This document shows positions 41,233 through 51,719 of a DNA stretch of 64,000 bases, piece by piece. Numbering within the stretch: position 1 is the stretch's first letter; each line of letters starts with the position of its first letter. The notes beneath the pieces were generated by a model, which saw only the letters and a program-made list of their open reading frames with translations, ran no database searches and was not told where the DNA came from. The position numbers were made by a program, and so were the translations under genes. The stretch is from Methanocaldococcus sp. FS406-22. Its GTDB lineage: Archaea > AGJL01 > Methanococci > Methanococcales > Methanocaldococcaceae. The stretch is from the NCBI RefSeq assembly GCF_000025525.1, contig NC_013887.1:1696940-1760939 (forward strand), given 5' to 3'.

Positions 41233-41826
41233 TCAATATTCATTCTCAACAAAATTCTTAATAAGCTTTAACCCTAAATCTGGGAACTTCAATTTATTTG
41301 ATTCGGTTAATATACTTTCTGGATGGAATTGAACTCCTTCAATTGGCAACTTTTTATGTCTAACTCCCATAACATAGTTATCGTCTAAGCTCTTAGCAGT
41401 TATTTTTAACTCTTTTGGAACTTCCTTAGCTATTAGGGAATGATACCTCCCTCCATAGAATGGGTTAGGAATGTCTTTAAAAATTCCCTCACCATCATGC
41501 TCTATTAAACTTGCCTTTCCATGCATAACTCTATCTGCTCTCCCAACCTCTCCACCAAATGCCTCAACGATACACTGATGCCCTAAGCAAACCCCTAATA
41601 TTGGAATTTCTACCTCTTGAATAATCTTTATGCAGTTACCAGCCTCTTTTGGAGTTTTCGGCCCTGGGCTTATAATTATTCTATCTGGGTCTATTTTCTT
41701 TATCTCCTCTAATGTAATTTTGTTATCTACTAACTTAACTTTATAGCCCAAAGTCCCTACATATTGAACTAAATTCCAAACGAATGAGTCAATATTATCA
41801 ATAACTAAAACTTTTTTAGTTCCCAT
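41233..41826 (-). CDS. trpG: Anthranilate synthase component II (glutamine amidotransferase)
   Basis: A 197-residue amidotransferase that supplies ammonia to TrpE in tryptophan synthesis. VLVIDNIDSFVWNLVQYVG, RIIISPGPKTPKEAGNC, ILGVCLGHQCIVEAFGGEV (nucleophile Cys), HGKASLIEHDGEGIF, RYHSLIAKEVP, GVRHKKLPIEGVQFHPESIL (catalytic His and Glu). No trpE is adjacent, while trpD lies 5 kb away. ATG 41826 follows GGGGGATTG. Confidence 0.92.
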   Translation of the reverse strand: MGTKKVLVIDNIDSFVWNLVQYVGTLGYKVKLVDNKITLEEIKKIDPDRIIISPGPKTPKEAGNCIKIIQEVEIPILGVCLGHQCIVEAFGGEVGRADRVMHGKASLIEHDGEGIFKDIPNPFYGGRYHSLIAKEVPKELKITAKSLDDNYVMGVRHKKLPIEGVQFHPESILTESNKLKFPDLGLKLIKNFVENEY

Positions 41827-41940
41827 TTTAATCAATCCCCCAAATTGTCCAATTTATATTAACAAAAATTAGTGGGAAAATAATAGATGATAATAAAAGA
41901 TAATTTGGCATTTTACTATAAAAATTTTAAAAATAATAAT

Positions 41941-43641
41941 TTACATCCTTCCTGGGCATCTTATACCCAACAATCCTAAACCTATCTCTAATACAGTTTT
42001 AGTGCTTTTAACTAATTTTAATCTTGATTTTTTGACATTGTCATCAACTTTTGTCATTAAAATTGGACAATTTGCATAGAATCTATTAAATACCTTAGCA
42101 AGCTCTAATAAGTAGTTTGCTAATACATGCACCTTTCTATTTTCAGCACTTTCTTTAATTATATCCTTAAATTCGTCCAACATCTTAATTAATTCTTTCT
42201 CCTCATTTGTTAATTCATAGTTGAATACTGCCTCATCTTTAACTCCTTTATTTTCTGCCTCTTTTAAAATACTACAACATCTTGCATGGGCATACTGTAT
42301 AAATGGACATCCAACCTTTTCAAAGTCCAAGGCTTCTTCCCATTTAAATACCATTGGCTTCTCTGGGGAAATTCTTGCTATGTTATATCTTACAGCCCCC
42401 AATCCAATATCGTAGGCAATATTTTCCTCTACTCCTCTCTTATTGCATTCTTCCTTAGCCCTCTTTATAGCCTCTTCCAATAGCTCATCAGCACTTATAA
42501 ATCTCCCTCTTCTTGTGCTCATTGAACCCTCTGGAAGAGAGATGAACTCATAAAATATAACCTCTGGCACTTTGCTTCCAAGTAATTTTAAGGCAGCTTT
42601 AACCATCTCAGCTGTTAATTTGTGGTCTGCTCCTAAAACATCTATTCCAATATCACATTTTGATAGCTTATCTAAATGATAGGCAATATCTCTTGTTGAA
42701 TACAAGCTTGTTCCGTTTGCCCTTGCTAAAACCATCTTCTTTTGAATACCAAATTCAGAAAGGTCAAGCATGTAGGTTTCTTCTTTAATTACCTTTCCAG
42801 TTTCCATTAATTTTTTTATAACTTCCTTAACTAATCCATTTCTTACATAGGAACTTTCCCAAACAAAGGTATCGTGCTTAATATTTAAATTATTTAATGT
42901 TTCTTTTATCCCATCCAATGCATAATTAACGGCAAACTCAAATTTTTTAGTTATCTCATTATTTTCATTCTTTTCTAAGGCATCTTCATACTCTCTCATT
43001 AATTCAAGGATTTTTTCTTCTTCTTCGGGATGCTCCTCCAAGTATTTATTAATTTTTACATAAGTTTCAGCAATTGCATGGTCTTTCTTTTTGTTTTCAT
43101 CTAAACCAAATAAATCAATTCCATAAACAACCAAAGCCATCTGCCTACCCATATCATTTACATAGTAGTGGGTTTCAACATCGTAGCCATAGAACTCCAG
43201 TATTCTCTTTAAACAGTCTCCAATAATGGCATTTCTTAAATGTCCAATATGTAAAGGGCCGTTAGGGTTTGCTGATGTGTGCTCTAAGATAATTTTTATT
43301 CCTTTTTTGTCTCCTTTACCATAATCATTTCCTTTTTTATCAATATCCCCCAATAGATGTTTAGCAAATTTGTTATAATCGATGTAGAAGTTTATATATC
43401 CATTAACTGCCTTTATTTCTTTAACTCCTTCGATGTTCATAGCTTTTAACTTATCTACTAACTCCTCGGCAATGATTTTTGGATTTTTCTTTAACTCTTT
43501 AGCTAATCTAAAGCAGATATTTACAGAGTAGTCTCCCAACTCTAAGTTTGGTGTTTTATCCAATTTTATGTCAAGCTCTTTGCCTATCTCTTTGCTAATC
43601 ACTTCTTTTAATGCGTTGATAATATTGCTTTTGATGTCCAT
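41941..43641 (-). CDS. argS: Arginyl-tRNA synthetase
   Basis: Class I synthetase, 566 residues. N-terminal Add-1 domain; HIGH motif HTSANPNGPLHIGHLRNAII near residue 122; MGRQMALVVYGIDLFG; MSTRRGRFISADELLEEAI in place of KMSK; C-terminal anticodon-binding helices (KVHVLANYLLELAKVFNRFY) ending GIRCPGRM. In many ArgRS the KMSK motif is degenerate, as here with MSTRRG. Transcribed away from tRNA-Ala. Confidence 0.95.
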   Translation of the reverse strand: MDIKSNIINALKEVISKEIGKELDIKLDKTPNLELGDYSVNICFRLAKELKKNPKIIAEELVDKLKAMNIEGVKEIKAVNGYINFYIDYNKFAKHLLGDIDKKGNDYGKGDKKGIKIILEHTSANPNGPLHIGHLRNAIIGDCLKRILEFYGYDVETHYYVNDMGRQMALVVYGIDLFGLDENKKKDHAIAETYVKINKYLEEHPEEEEKILELMREYEDALEKNENNEITKKFEFAVNYALDGIKETLNNLNIKHDTFVWESSYVRNGLVKEVIKKLMETGKVIKEETYMLDLSEFGIQKKMVLARANGTSLYSTRDIAYHLDKLSKCDIGIDVLGADHKLTAEMVKAALKLLGSKVPEVIFYEFISLPEGSMSTRRGRFISADELLEEAIKRAKEECNKRGVEENIAYDIGLGAVRYNIARISPEKPMVFKWEEALDFEKVGCPFIQYAHARCCSILKEAENKGVKDEAVFNYELTNEEKELIKMLDEFKDIIKESAENRKVHVLANYLLELAKVFNRFYANCPILMTKVDDNVKKSRLKLVKSTKTVLEIGLGLLGIRCPGRM

Positions 43642-43737
43642 AGTTTTCCCTCATCCTTTTTTATTTAATTTTAAAATTAGCCAATTTGTTTAAATACTTT
43701 CTTTTTAATTTGTTAATTTAAATGTATAATAGAAAAG

Positions 43738-43746
43738 TTTATATAT
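43738..43746 (+). promoter_or_regulatory. TATA box of the tRNA-Ala gene
   Basis: GTTTATATA at 33-41 bases before the mature 5' end of the tRNA fits an archaeal tRNA promoter with a short 5' leader. Confidence 0.5.
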
Positions 43747-43778
43747 GAGGACGCTATATAAAAGCAGTGCTATTTTGT

Positions 43779-43855
43779 GGGCTGGTAGCTCAGACTGGGA
43801 GAGCGCCGCATTGGCTGTGCGGAGGCCGCGGGTTCAAATCCCGCCCAGTCCACCA
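43779..43855 (+). tRNA. tRNA-Ala (anticodon GGC)
   Basis: All arms are complementary: acceptor GGGCTGG/CCAGTCC, D stem GCTC/GAGC, anticodon stem CCGCA/TGCGG with loop TTGGCTG (GGC at 43813-43815), T arm GCGGG-TTCAAAT-CCCGC. The G3:U70 pair in the acceptor is the identity mark of tRNA-Ala. The discriminator is A and CCA is encoded. Confidence 0.95.
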
Positions 43856-43922
43856 TTTTTTCTGGTTTCTAAGAAACTTTAGTTTCATAATTTTATAAAA
43901 TTTAATTAAAATATTTGGATAT

Positions 43923-45176
43923 TCACATTAATGAGTTATATATCTTTTGAATAACTTCAACTTTTTTAACAACCTCTATAGCATCTCTACCTAAAACCCT
44001 AATCATCGGCTCTTTTCCTTCTCCTCCTCTATCGTAGATAATGTCTGGAACTCCACTAAATTTTTCACAAGCTGTTTTTGTTCCCCATTCCATAGTTGAG
44101 ACATTTGGTGGCTCATCCTTCCTATCAAATGAAGAAACTGTAAATTTATCCTTTAATAATTTTATCAACTCTTCATCATACTTTATATTCATGCAGGCCC
44201 TTATCTCTGGATTGAACTTATTTGCAGTTAGAATTATCTTTGCTATATGCTCTGAAGCTCCAAACTCAATATCTCCAACAATATAAAATCCTCCGAGCTT
44301 ATTTTTTATTATCCTTCCAGTTAATGCCGCAACATCTTTAAAATCTCTTGGATATGGAAGGGACTCTGCTATATTACTCCCAACTTCTGGAATTAGGGTA
44401 AAGTTTATCTTTTTTAATAAATATAGGGCATAACTAAGGTTTTTTATTACTTGCTCTCTATTGATATAAGTAGGATTAGAGTTATAACCAAACTTTGATT
44501 TTTTTGCATAGATAACTGAAGATAAGACAAATTTCTTTGCCTCTCTAATGGCATCTTCTAAACTATAACCCTTAGATAAAAATGCAGTTATGGCTGTTGA
44601 ATAAACACAGCCAGTCCCATGAACCTCTCTATCGACCTTAAATCCTTTAAATACTTTTATATTTTCAGAACCAATCTTTAAAACATCATCAATACCAGTA
44701 ACTAAGATGTGTAGATCATCTCTAAGCTTTAGATTATTGTTCTTCACAAAATTCATTATCTTCTCATATTCATCTCTGTTAGGAGTTATTAAAAAGCTTT
44801 TATTGAAAAGCTCAACATATCTTTTCATTAATTCCTCATCAACAAACGAAAACTTTGTTGTAGAAGCAAGAACTGGGTCACATATAACCTTTAAATCATA
44901 TTTATCAATGTATTTTAGCAAAATATCAATACTCTGCAAAGTTAAAACTCCAGTTTTTACATATTCTATATTAAATTCTTCAAAAATTGCTTTAAATTGA
45001 TTTTTTATATTCTCTTCTGGTAAATCAAGCTTTTCATAAACTATTTTATTATTTTGAGGAATTACTGAGGTTATTATCGTTGGACAATAAACTCCCAAGG
45101 TATGGGCAGTTTTTACGTCTGCAGAGATACCAGCCCCTCCTGTAGGGTCATAACCACCAACAGCCAAGATAATCAT
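43923..45176 (-). CDS. thiDN: Bifunctional hydroxymethylpyrimidine (phosphate) kinase / thiamine-phosphate synthase ThiN
   Basis: A 417-residue fusion. Residues about 1-240 are ThiD: MIILAVGGYDPTGGAGISAD, TIITSVIPQNNKIVYEKLDL, ICDPVLASTTKFSFVDEELM, VDREVHGTGCVYSTAITAFL. The C-terminal part (about 245-417) is the archaeal ThiN type: AESLPYPRDFKDVAALTGRI, FGASEHIAKIILTANKFNPE, VSTMEWGTKTACEKFSGVPD, IIYDRGGEGKEPMIRVLG. Together they make thiamine phosphate. ATG 45176 follows GGTGG. Confidence 0.93.
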   Translation of the reverse strand: MIILAVGGYDPTGGAGISADVKTAHTLGVYCPTIITSVIPQNNKIVYEKLDLPEENIKNQFKAIFEEFNIEYVKTGVLTLQSIDILLKYIDKYDLKVICDPVLASTTKFSFVDEELMKRYVELFNKSFLITPNRDEYEKIMNFVKNNNLKLRDDLHILVTGIDDVLKIGSENIKVFKGFKVDREVHGTGCVYSTAITAFLSKGYSLEDAIREAKKFVLSSVIYAKKSKFGYNSNPTYINREQVIKNLSYALYLLKKINFTLIPEVGSNIAESLPYPRDFKDVAALTGRIIKNKLGGFYIVGDIEFGASEHIAKIILTANKFNPEIRACMNIKYDEELIKLLKDKFTVSSFDRKDEPPNVSTMEWGTKTACEKFSGVPDIIYDRGGEGKEPMIRVLGRDAIEVVKKVEVIQKIYNSLM

Positions 45177-45216
45177 TAAAACCACCAAATTGTTAATTTT
45201 ACGAAAGAAAAAGTTG

Positions 45217-45465
45217 CTATAGGGATTTTACATTTATCTCTCTCAAACACTTCATAACTCTTTCTATGTTCTCCTCTAAAAATTCAATCCTTTCTAAGTC
45301 ATCTTTAATATCATCTTCTTTAATTTTTCCTTCAGAGAGTTTCCTTTTAAGTTCATCTTTATTTTTAACATTGTATTTTTTAAAGATTTGATTTAATTCA
45401 TTTTCAAGTTCCTCTAATTCCTCTAAAAATACTTTTTTCATTGAGTTTATTATTATCTTTTCCAT
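45217..45465 (-). CDS. Small charged helical protein, antitoxin-like
   Basis: An 82-residue acidic coiled-coil protein: FLEELEELENELNQIFKKYN, VKNKDELKRKLSEGKIKEDD, DLERIEFLEENIERVMKCLR. The middle pattern (kyN-v-x-D-E-L-x-x-K-L-x-E-G-x-I-x-x-D-D-I-x-D-D-L) recalls the short antitoxin-like proteins found beside many archaeal toxin genes. GAGGGTTAAAT is the ribosome binding site. Third gene of a cassette with 45504-46025 and 46035-46415. Confidence 0.5.
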   Translation of the reverse strand: MEKIIINSMKKVFLEELEELENELNQIFKKYNVKNKDELKRKLSEGKIKEDDIKDDLERIEFLEENIERVMKCLREINVKSL

Positions 45466-45503
45466 ATTTAACCCTCTTTGTTCTATATAAATTATAATTC
45501 ACC

Positions 45504-46025
45504 CTAATCCAAAATCTGGGAGGTATATTTTTTATCTTCTTTTTTACTAACTTTTCTATCCATTTCTTTTATAGCAAGATATTCAAGAATGTCTTTTAAG
45601 CCTTTTTTGTTATCGTAGGTTATTGAGTTTAGCTTATCAATTATCTCATCTGCTAATTTTTTAGCTCTATCAGCATTTTGATAAGTTATTCTCATTTCAG
45701 TGTTGTAATCAGCCAGTTTTCTAAGATAATGCAACTTCTTAATTTTCTTAGACAATTTATCAAAATCCAAATTTCCAGTAATATCTGCAAGTTCTTCTAA
45801 ATATGTCCTTAAATAAGAATGACTTCGAGGAGAATTTAATAAATCTTGTATTAACGGCCTTTTATCAACATTTAAAATCAAATCTCTAATCGTTAGAAAG
45901 ATAAAATAGTAGTATCTCCCTATTGCAGTCCTACATCTATCCTCTGATTTATAACTTTTATCGTCCTTTATTTTCTCTGCAACATCATAAAATCCTTTTG
46001 GATTATAATAAAACTTCTTTTTCAT
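45504..46025 (-). CDS. HEPN-like helical protein
   Basis: A 173-residue helical protein with NPKGFYDVAEKIKDDKSYKS, EDRCRTAIGRYYYFIFLTIR (a HEPN-like first helix pair with an Arg-rich turn) and KLSKKIKKLHYLRKLADYNT (R-x-x-x-x-Y rather than the ribonuclease R-x4-6-H). NADRAKKLADEIIDKLNS is the final HEPN-type helix. Lysine-rich tail. It begins 9 bases after the gene at 46035-46415. A role in a toxin-antitoxin or defence pair is inferred. Confidence 0.5.
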   Translation of the reverse strand: MKKKFYYNPKGFYDVAEKIKDDKSYKSEDRCRTAIGRYYYFIFLTIRDLILNVDKRPLIQDLLNSPRSHSYLRTYLEELADITGNLDFDKLSKKIKKLHYLRKLADYNTEMRITYQNADRAKKLADEIIDKLNSITYDNKKGLKDILEYLAIKEMDRKVSKKEDKKYTSQILD

Positions 46026-46034
46026 AATCTCTAC

Positions 46035-46415
46035 CTAAATACTAACGACATATATCTTTTTTCTTTCATCTCTATTGAAGTTTTTAATTATAGCTTCATC
46101 AATTTCATTAAGGATTTTAATCCATTCATCACTTGACAATTTACTTTTAAAGATAATTCTAACGTTTATCTCATCCTCAAAGTCATCATACTCCAATCTT
46201 ATTTTAAACTTAATCTTTGGATAGTGCTTTTTTAAGTAATTTTCAACAAATTCAGCTATCTTTAAAGCCCTCCTCTTATCATAATCATTGAGTAAATTAA
46301 AGCCCCTATCTACTTCATATTTTTTCAATCTAATTAGATTTTTAATCTCTTTTAGTATCTCTTCCTTTGAAACTCCTTCTGGAAGTTCAATAGTTATCTT
46401 TGCATCTGTTGGCAT
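46035..46415 (-). CDS. Conserved hypothetical protein in the HEPN-like cassette
   Basis: A 126-residue alpha/beta protein I cannot name: MPTDAKITIELPEGVSKEEI, LIRLKKYEVDRGFNLLNDYD, RALKIAEFVENYLKKHYPKI and DEINVRIIFKSKLSSDEWIK. GGTGGAATT precedes it. It sits 15 bases after trpD and 9 bases before the HEPN-like gene, hence cotranscribed. It could be a partner in the cassette. Confidence 0.5.
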   Translation of the reverse strand: MPTDAKITIELPEGVSKEEILKEIKNLIRLKKYEVDRGFNLLNDYDKRRALKIAEFVENYLKKHYPKIKFKIRLEYDDFEDEINVRIIFKSKLSSDEWIKILNEIDEAIIKNFNRDERKKIYVVSI

Positions 46416-46430
46416 AATTCCACCAAAATT

Positions 46431-47438
46431 TTATAATCTGTAGAATTCAATTAAGTCCTCCAACTTCTTTAATGCCTTTCCACTATCAATGGATTTTTCA
46501 GCTAATTTAATTCCTTCTTCAACATCTTTAGCCTCTTCAGCAATGTATAAGGCATAGGCAGCATTTAAAACAACAATATCCCTCTTAGCTCCTACCTCCT
46601 CTCCTTCAAATATATTTCTAATTATCTTAGCATTTTCTTCAGCATTTCCTCCTTTAATATCTTCTAACTTAGCTCTCTTAATGCCAAAATCCTCTGGTTC
46701 GATGTAGTAGCTCTTTACCTCTCCATTTCTTAGTTCAGATATCTTTGTCTTTCCAATTGTTGTTATCTCATCCATTCCACTACCATGCACTACCAAAGCC
46801 CCTCTCAATCCCAAATTCTTTAAAACATTTGCTAACTTCTCTGTCAATGCCTCATCATAAACTCCCATTAGTTGATAGTTGGCATTTGCTGGGTTTGTTA
46901 AAGGTCCCAATACATTAAAAACTGTCCTAATTCCCAACTCTCTCCTAACTGGCGTTGCATACTTCATTGCTGGGTGGAAATTGGGAGCAAACAAAAATCC
47001 TATGCCTATCTTCTCTATAGACTCCTTAACTCTCTCAATAGGAACATTTAAATTAACTCCCAAAGCCTCTAAGACATCAGCACTTCCACTTTTGCTACTA
47101 ACTGCCTTATTCCCATGCTTTGCAACTGGAACATAAACAGAGACAACAAAAGCAGTTGCTGTGCTTATATTGAAGGTGTTTAAGTTATCTCCACCAGTTC
47201 CACATGTGTCTAATAATTTTGGAACGTCTGGATTTATCTTTAATGAGAATTCTCTCATAATCTTTGCAAATGCTGTTATCTCATCTATTGTCTCTCCTTT
47301 CATTCTCAAAGCTGTTAAGATAGCGGCTATCTGTGTTGGCTTTGCATTTCCACTCATTATTTCTTTCATAACAGCCTCTGCCTCTCTTTCATCTAAATCT
47401 TTAAATTCAATAACCTTTTTTAATGCTTCAGTTATCAT
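46431..47438 (-). CDS. trpD: Anthranilate phosphoribosyltransferase
   Basis: A 335-residue enzyme of tryptophan synthesis. [20 protein letters not shown] (glycine-rich PRPP loop), [77 protein letters not shown] and [20 protein letters not shown] are all present. ATG 47438 follows GAGGGATAGC. The frame extends upstream into the 47454-47564 element, but this longer form is unlikely. Confidence 0.94.
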   Translation of the reverse strand: MITEALKKVIEFKDLDEREAEAVMKEIMSGNAKPTQIAAILTALRMKGETIDEITAFAKIMREFSLKINPDVPKLLDTCGTGGDNLNTFNISTATAFVVSVYVPVAKHGNKAVSSKSGSADVLEALGVNLNVPIERVKESIEKIGIGFLFAPNFHPAMKYATPVRRELGIRTVFNVLGPLTNPANANYQLMGVYDEALTEKLANVLKNLGLRGALVVHGSGMDEITTIGKTKISELRNGEVKSYYIEPEDFGIKRAKLEDIKGGNAEENAKIIRNIFEGEEVGAKRDIVVLNAAYALYIAEEAKDVEEGIKLAEKSIDSGKALKKLEDLIEFYRL

Positions 47439-47453
47439 GCTATCCCTCATTTT

Positions 47454-47564
47454 TATAGTGTCTTTCAAAATTAATAAAATTTATTCAAGGAAAAATTGAA
47501 CGCCTTCCAAAGGAAGGCGTTCATCTATGCCTCAGTTATTTCAGAAGTTTTGAAAGACACTATA
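47454..47564. mobile_element. MITE-like inverted-repeat element between trpD and a DUF4013 gene
   Basis: A 111-bp element with perfect 17-bp terminal inverted repeats TATAGTGTCTTTCAAAA (47454-47470) and TTTTGAAAGACACTATA (47548-47564). The core GAACGCCTTCC-AAAG-GAAGGCGTTC is a strong hairpin and is shared with the 27787 element, whose ends differ. The right repeat encodes the last residues of the DUF4013 protein, so the element lies across that gene's end. The 22 bases from AGTGTCTTTC onward also occur at 846-867 near hcgB. Confidence 0.7.
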
Positions 47565-48379
47565 TCTTTATAATATAATGCAACTGCTCTTATTGAAAAT
47601 ATCCCTAAATAGAAATCAATAAATGCTGATAATGCGTAGGAGAGTATCTTTATCACCATATAAACAACTGCAATGTTTTTGTTGTTGTATGCCAAAATTT
47701 CTAAGAATACTCCGATTATATCAAGTGGTATTACAATTATTAAGCTTATAACAATTCCAATAATTGCAATAACAATTAGCAAAATAACATATTTTAAACT
47801 TATCATTTTAAATATTTCCCTAAATTCAAAGAATCCAAAAAATCCTTTAACTGAATAATTAACCTCTGCCAACTTAGAATAAAACCAAAGGGCAAAACTA
47901 AACAAAATTATCAATAGCACACTAAACAACATAACAGCCACTCCAAGCATGTTGTTGAAATGCATCATAAACATTCCAAGCACAAAAACTATAGCTGGGA
48001 TTAGTAAAAAAGCTATTACCAGTATAAAATTACCAATGAGATATAAAATCCCCTTAACAAGCAAGTCTCCAATATTGTCCCAATTAGGAGCTTCATCAAG
48101 TCCTTCAACAGTTGTTCTCATAACTCTAACGTAATAACCAGATATAAGCATTGATACGACCAATCCAATAAGAAGAACTATGGCTATATAAATCATAAAT
48201 AACATTATAAAATAAAAAGAATCTGTATTTGTTTTTTCTATGAACAGTTGCATAAATCCAACCAATGCCCCACCCATAGCACCAACTATTGCACTTATTA
48301 ACCCTCCAACACATAACTTTTTAAAGTTAAAAATGATATAGTTGTATGTATCTTTTAAATAACTTTCAATAGTTCCCAT
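47525..48379 (-). CDS. DUF4013 multi-pass membrane protein
   Basis: A 284-residue membrane protein with about six hydrophobic helices (VGGLISAIVGAMGGALVGFM, FIMLFMIYIAIVLLIGLVVS, ILYLIGNFILVIAFLLIPAI, MLFSVLLIILFSFALWF, YVILLIVIAIIGIVISLIIV). This fits DUF4013, a family frequent in methanogens with no known role. The last about 13 residues (after ALYYKDI) come from the inverted-repeat element at 47454-47564, so the original C-terminus was probably replaced by the insertion. Confidence 0.75.
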   Translation of the reverse strand: MGTIESYLKDTYNYIIFNFKKLCVGGLISAIVGAMGGALVGFMQLFIEKTNTDSFYFIMLFMIYIAIVLLIGLVVSMLISGYYVRVMRTTVEGLDEAPNWDNIGDLLVKGILYLIGNFILVIAFLLIPAIVFVLGMFMMHFNNMLGVAVMLFSVLLIILFSFALWFYSKLAEVNYSVKGFFGFFEFREIFKMISLKYVILLIVIAIIGIVISLIIVIPLDIIGVFLEILAYNNKNIAVVYMVIKILSYALSAFIDFYLGIFSIRAVALYYKDIVSFKTSEITEA

Positions 48380-48418
48380 AACCTCACCCCTAAGTTTATT
48401 ATAAAAATTTATCTATAA

Positions 48419-49732
<1,314 letters not shown>

Positions 49733-49738
49733 ATTCTC

Positions 49739-51181
49739 TCATTTTTTCTTTTCAATAGATATTATATTTTTAAGATTCTTGTATGATTCAGATATAATTT
49801 CTTTAACTATTTTTAAGTGATGCAAAAATCCTAAATATTCAATTGTTGATGAAAATGGTGGAAAATCAACTAATATTGGGTTATGGACTGCATTACTGAG
49901 TTTATGATATTCAATGTATGCTTTATACGATGGATTATTTAGTTTTTCTTCTTTTTTATCTGGTAAAGTAATATTCTGTTCGATAGCATCGAATACAAAC
50001 AATTTATGGATTCTAAGAATATCTATTGTTTCCATAAATAACGTATCTTTAAAGTCAATATCCTCTTTTTCTTCTTTTAGCCATTTAATAAAGTTTCTAT
50101 TTTTGTATGTTCCTTTTAATACTTTGTAATTAGTTATATTATGGTTGGTTTTTTTATCTTCTTTATCATAACGGAGAGGAGCTAAGATTACCACTCCTCT
50201 TTCATCATAAAATGGTCTAAACCATATATTTTCAAAGTTTTCAATGTAATATTTAATTCCAACATAAAATAGTTTATTCTTTTCTTCTTCTGAAAGAAAA
50301 TTTAATTCTACAATTTTCGGGTATTCTCTACTTAATGAATACATAAAAAGTATTGCTCCAATATCAACAAGCAATTTTCTAAGCAATAGATATCCAGAAA
50401 AATATTGGCCATTATTTGCTATATGACGTAGTTGGTATAGTAGGTTAAGCATATCTGCAAAAGTAGAATCAACAAATACTTTTAATTCAAACAACTCTAT
50501 ACTTTCAGTAGGAATAACGATAATTTTCTTTAATTTTTCTATAAGTTTTTGGATTTCAGTTAATTCTTTAGATAAGCTCAATCCACAATTTTCAAGAACT
50601 TCAAATATCTCTGGAGGCTTTACATCTAAATCTAATCTTTCATATCTTGGTGTGAGCTCACTTGCCATTTCGTAAATTTGGTGAGGATAATCATAACCAT
50701 TATTTAACTTTTCAATAAAATTTTTAATTTTCTCTGGCCAAAATTCTTTATAATAACGTTTTGCGTCGATTATTATAACCGGTGTTTTATAATATGGTTC
50801 ATATCGAATCCTCCATTTAATACCAATTTCTTCAAGATTCTTTGAAATAAAACCAATTTGAGTATTTTCATCAGTTTTTTCTTTATTTATATCATCAATG
50901 GTTGATTTTATTTTGTTAATTTTGTGATTAAGTTCATTTATTGTTTTTGGTGCTATATTTACAGCATCTTTAAATTTTTCATTGCAAATATGTCTTATTT
51001 CCACATATAGACACTCATTTGCTATTCTTGGAAAATCGGCAAAAACATGTCTTGTTCCAAATCTTATATTGGAGTTCCTTCCACTGTATATGGACAAGTA
51101 TGGAATACTAAACAATTTAGAGGGATTTTTAGAAGATTGAACAAAAGAAATAAATGAGTTAATTTCTTTATTGGATATCAT
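49739..51181 (-). CDS. Large hypothetical protein, possibly HEPN/ApeA-like
   Basis: A 480-residue helical protein with no obvious membrane segment. LYVEIRHICNEKFKDAVNIA near the N-terminus, YQLRHIANNGQYFSGYLLLR in the middle and YHKLSNAVHNPILVDFPPFS near the C-terminus contain R-H and (L-S-x-x-V-H) patterns seen in HEPN-like or DUF5677-type proteins. GGGGGGCGGAT is the ribosome binding site, unlike the GGTGA of most neighbours but like that of the next gene. It is likely accessory DNA. Function unknown; a defence role is a guess. Confidence 0.5.
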   Translation of the reverse strand: MISNKEINSFISFVQSSKNPSKLFSIPYLSIYSGRNSNIRFGTRHVFADFPRIANECLYVEIRHICNEKFKDAVNIAPKTINELNHKINKIKSTIDDINKEKTDENTQIGFISKNLEEIGIKWRIRYEPYYKTPVIIIDAKRYYKEFWPEKIKNFIEKLNNGYDYPHQIYEMASELTPRYERLDLDVKPPEIFEVLENCGLSLSKELTEIQKLIEKLKKIIVIPTESIELFELKVFVDSTFADMLNLLYQLRHIANNGQYFSGYLLLRKLLVDIGAILFMYSLSREYPKIVELNFLSEEEKNKLFYVGIKYYIENFENIWFRPFYDERGVVILAPLRYDKEDKKTNHNITNYKVLKGTYKNRNFIKWLKEEKEDIDFKDTLFMETIDILRIHKLFVFDAIEQNITLPDKKEEKLNNPSYKAYIEYHKLSNAVHNPILVDFPPFSSTIEYLGFLHHLKIVKEIISESYKNLKNIISIEKKK

Positions 51182-51245
51182 ATCCGCCCCCCACTAATTT
51201 TCTGAGATAATAATAATTTATGTTCTAAATTTTATTTTAGAGTAG

Positions 51246-51719
51246 TTAATCTTGTTTTCTCTTACGAGCTATGGAAATCCAGAACTCTGGGTCTGTTTCT
51301 TTGCCAAGATATTCTTGTCCAGTTCCATTATCACTTGGTTTTACCAGTTTAACTGTTTTTATTTTACCTGTCCATCCTGACGTTTTTATTAACCATTTAG
51401 CTCCACAATCTTGACAAACTACTTCGTGAGTATCGTTAATAGAAAATCCCCATGATAATTTTACAAGTATGTTAGGACTTTCACAAATAGGACATGCACT
51501 AAAATACTCAATTATATTATTCTTAGTATTGGTGTAAATATACCCAAACCAGAGTAAATAAAGTAATAACATCCATACACTTATTTGAGTTAGATGTCCT
51601 CCAAGTATTATTACTTCAACATCCCAGCCAAATAATAAAAGCCAAATACCTAATACAATTAAAAAACAAAATACTACTACAATCACAATAACACTAGTCC
51701 AATTTACAATAATTTTCAT
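51246..51719 (-). CDS. Membrane protein with cytoplasmic zinc ribbon
   Basis: A 157-residue protein with two N-terminal hydrophobic helices (WTSVIVIVVVFCFLIVLGIW and ISVWMLLLYLLWFGYIYT) and a zinc ribbon: ACPICESPNILVKLSWGF and EVVCQDCGAKWLIKTSGW (two C-x2-C). It ends in a charged tail. GGGGGGAAATATA is the ribosome binding site. It pairs with the large gene 64 bases downstream; both look foreign. Function unknown. Confidence 0.6.
   Translation of the reverse strand: MKIIVNWTSVIVIVVVFCFLIVLGIWLLLFGWDVEVIILGGHLTQISVWMLLLYLLWFGYIYTNTKNNIIEYFSACPICESPNILVKLSWGFSINDTHEVVCQDCGAKWLIKTSGWTGKIKTVKLVKPSDNGTGQEYLGKETDPEFWISIARKRKQD

Noticed and set aside
47439..47468. N-terminal extension of trpD into the inverted-repeat element
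   Set aside because: The sequence is that of the element's end, and a strong GAGGGAT site precedes ATG 47438.
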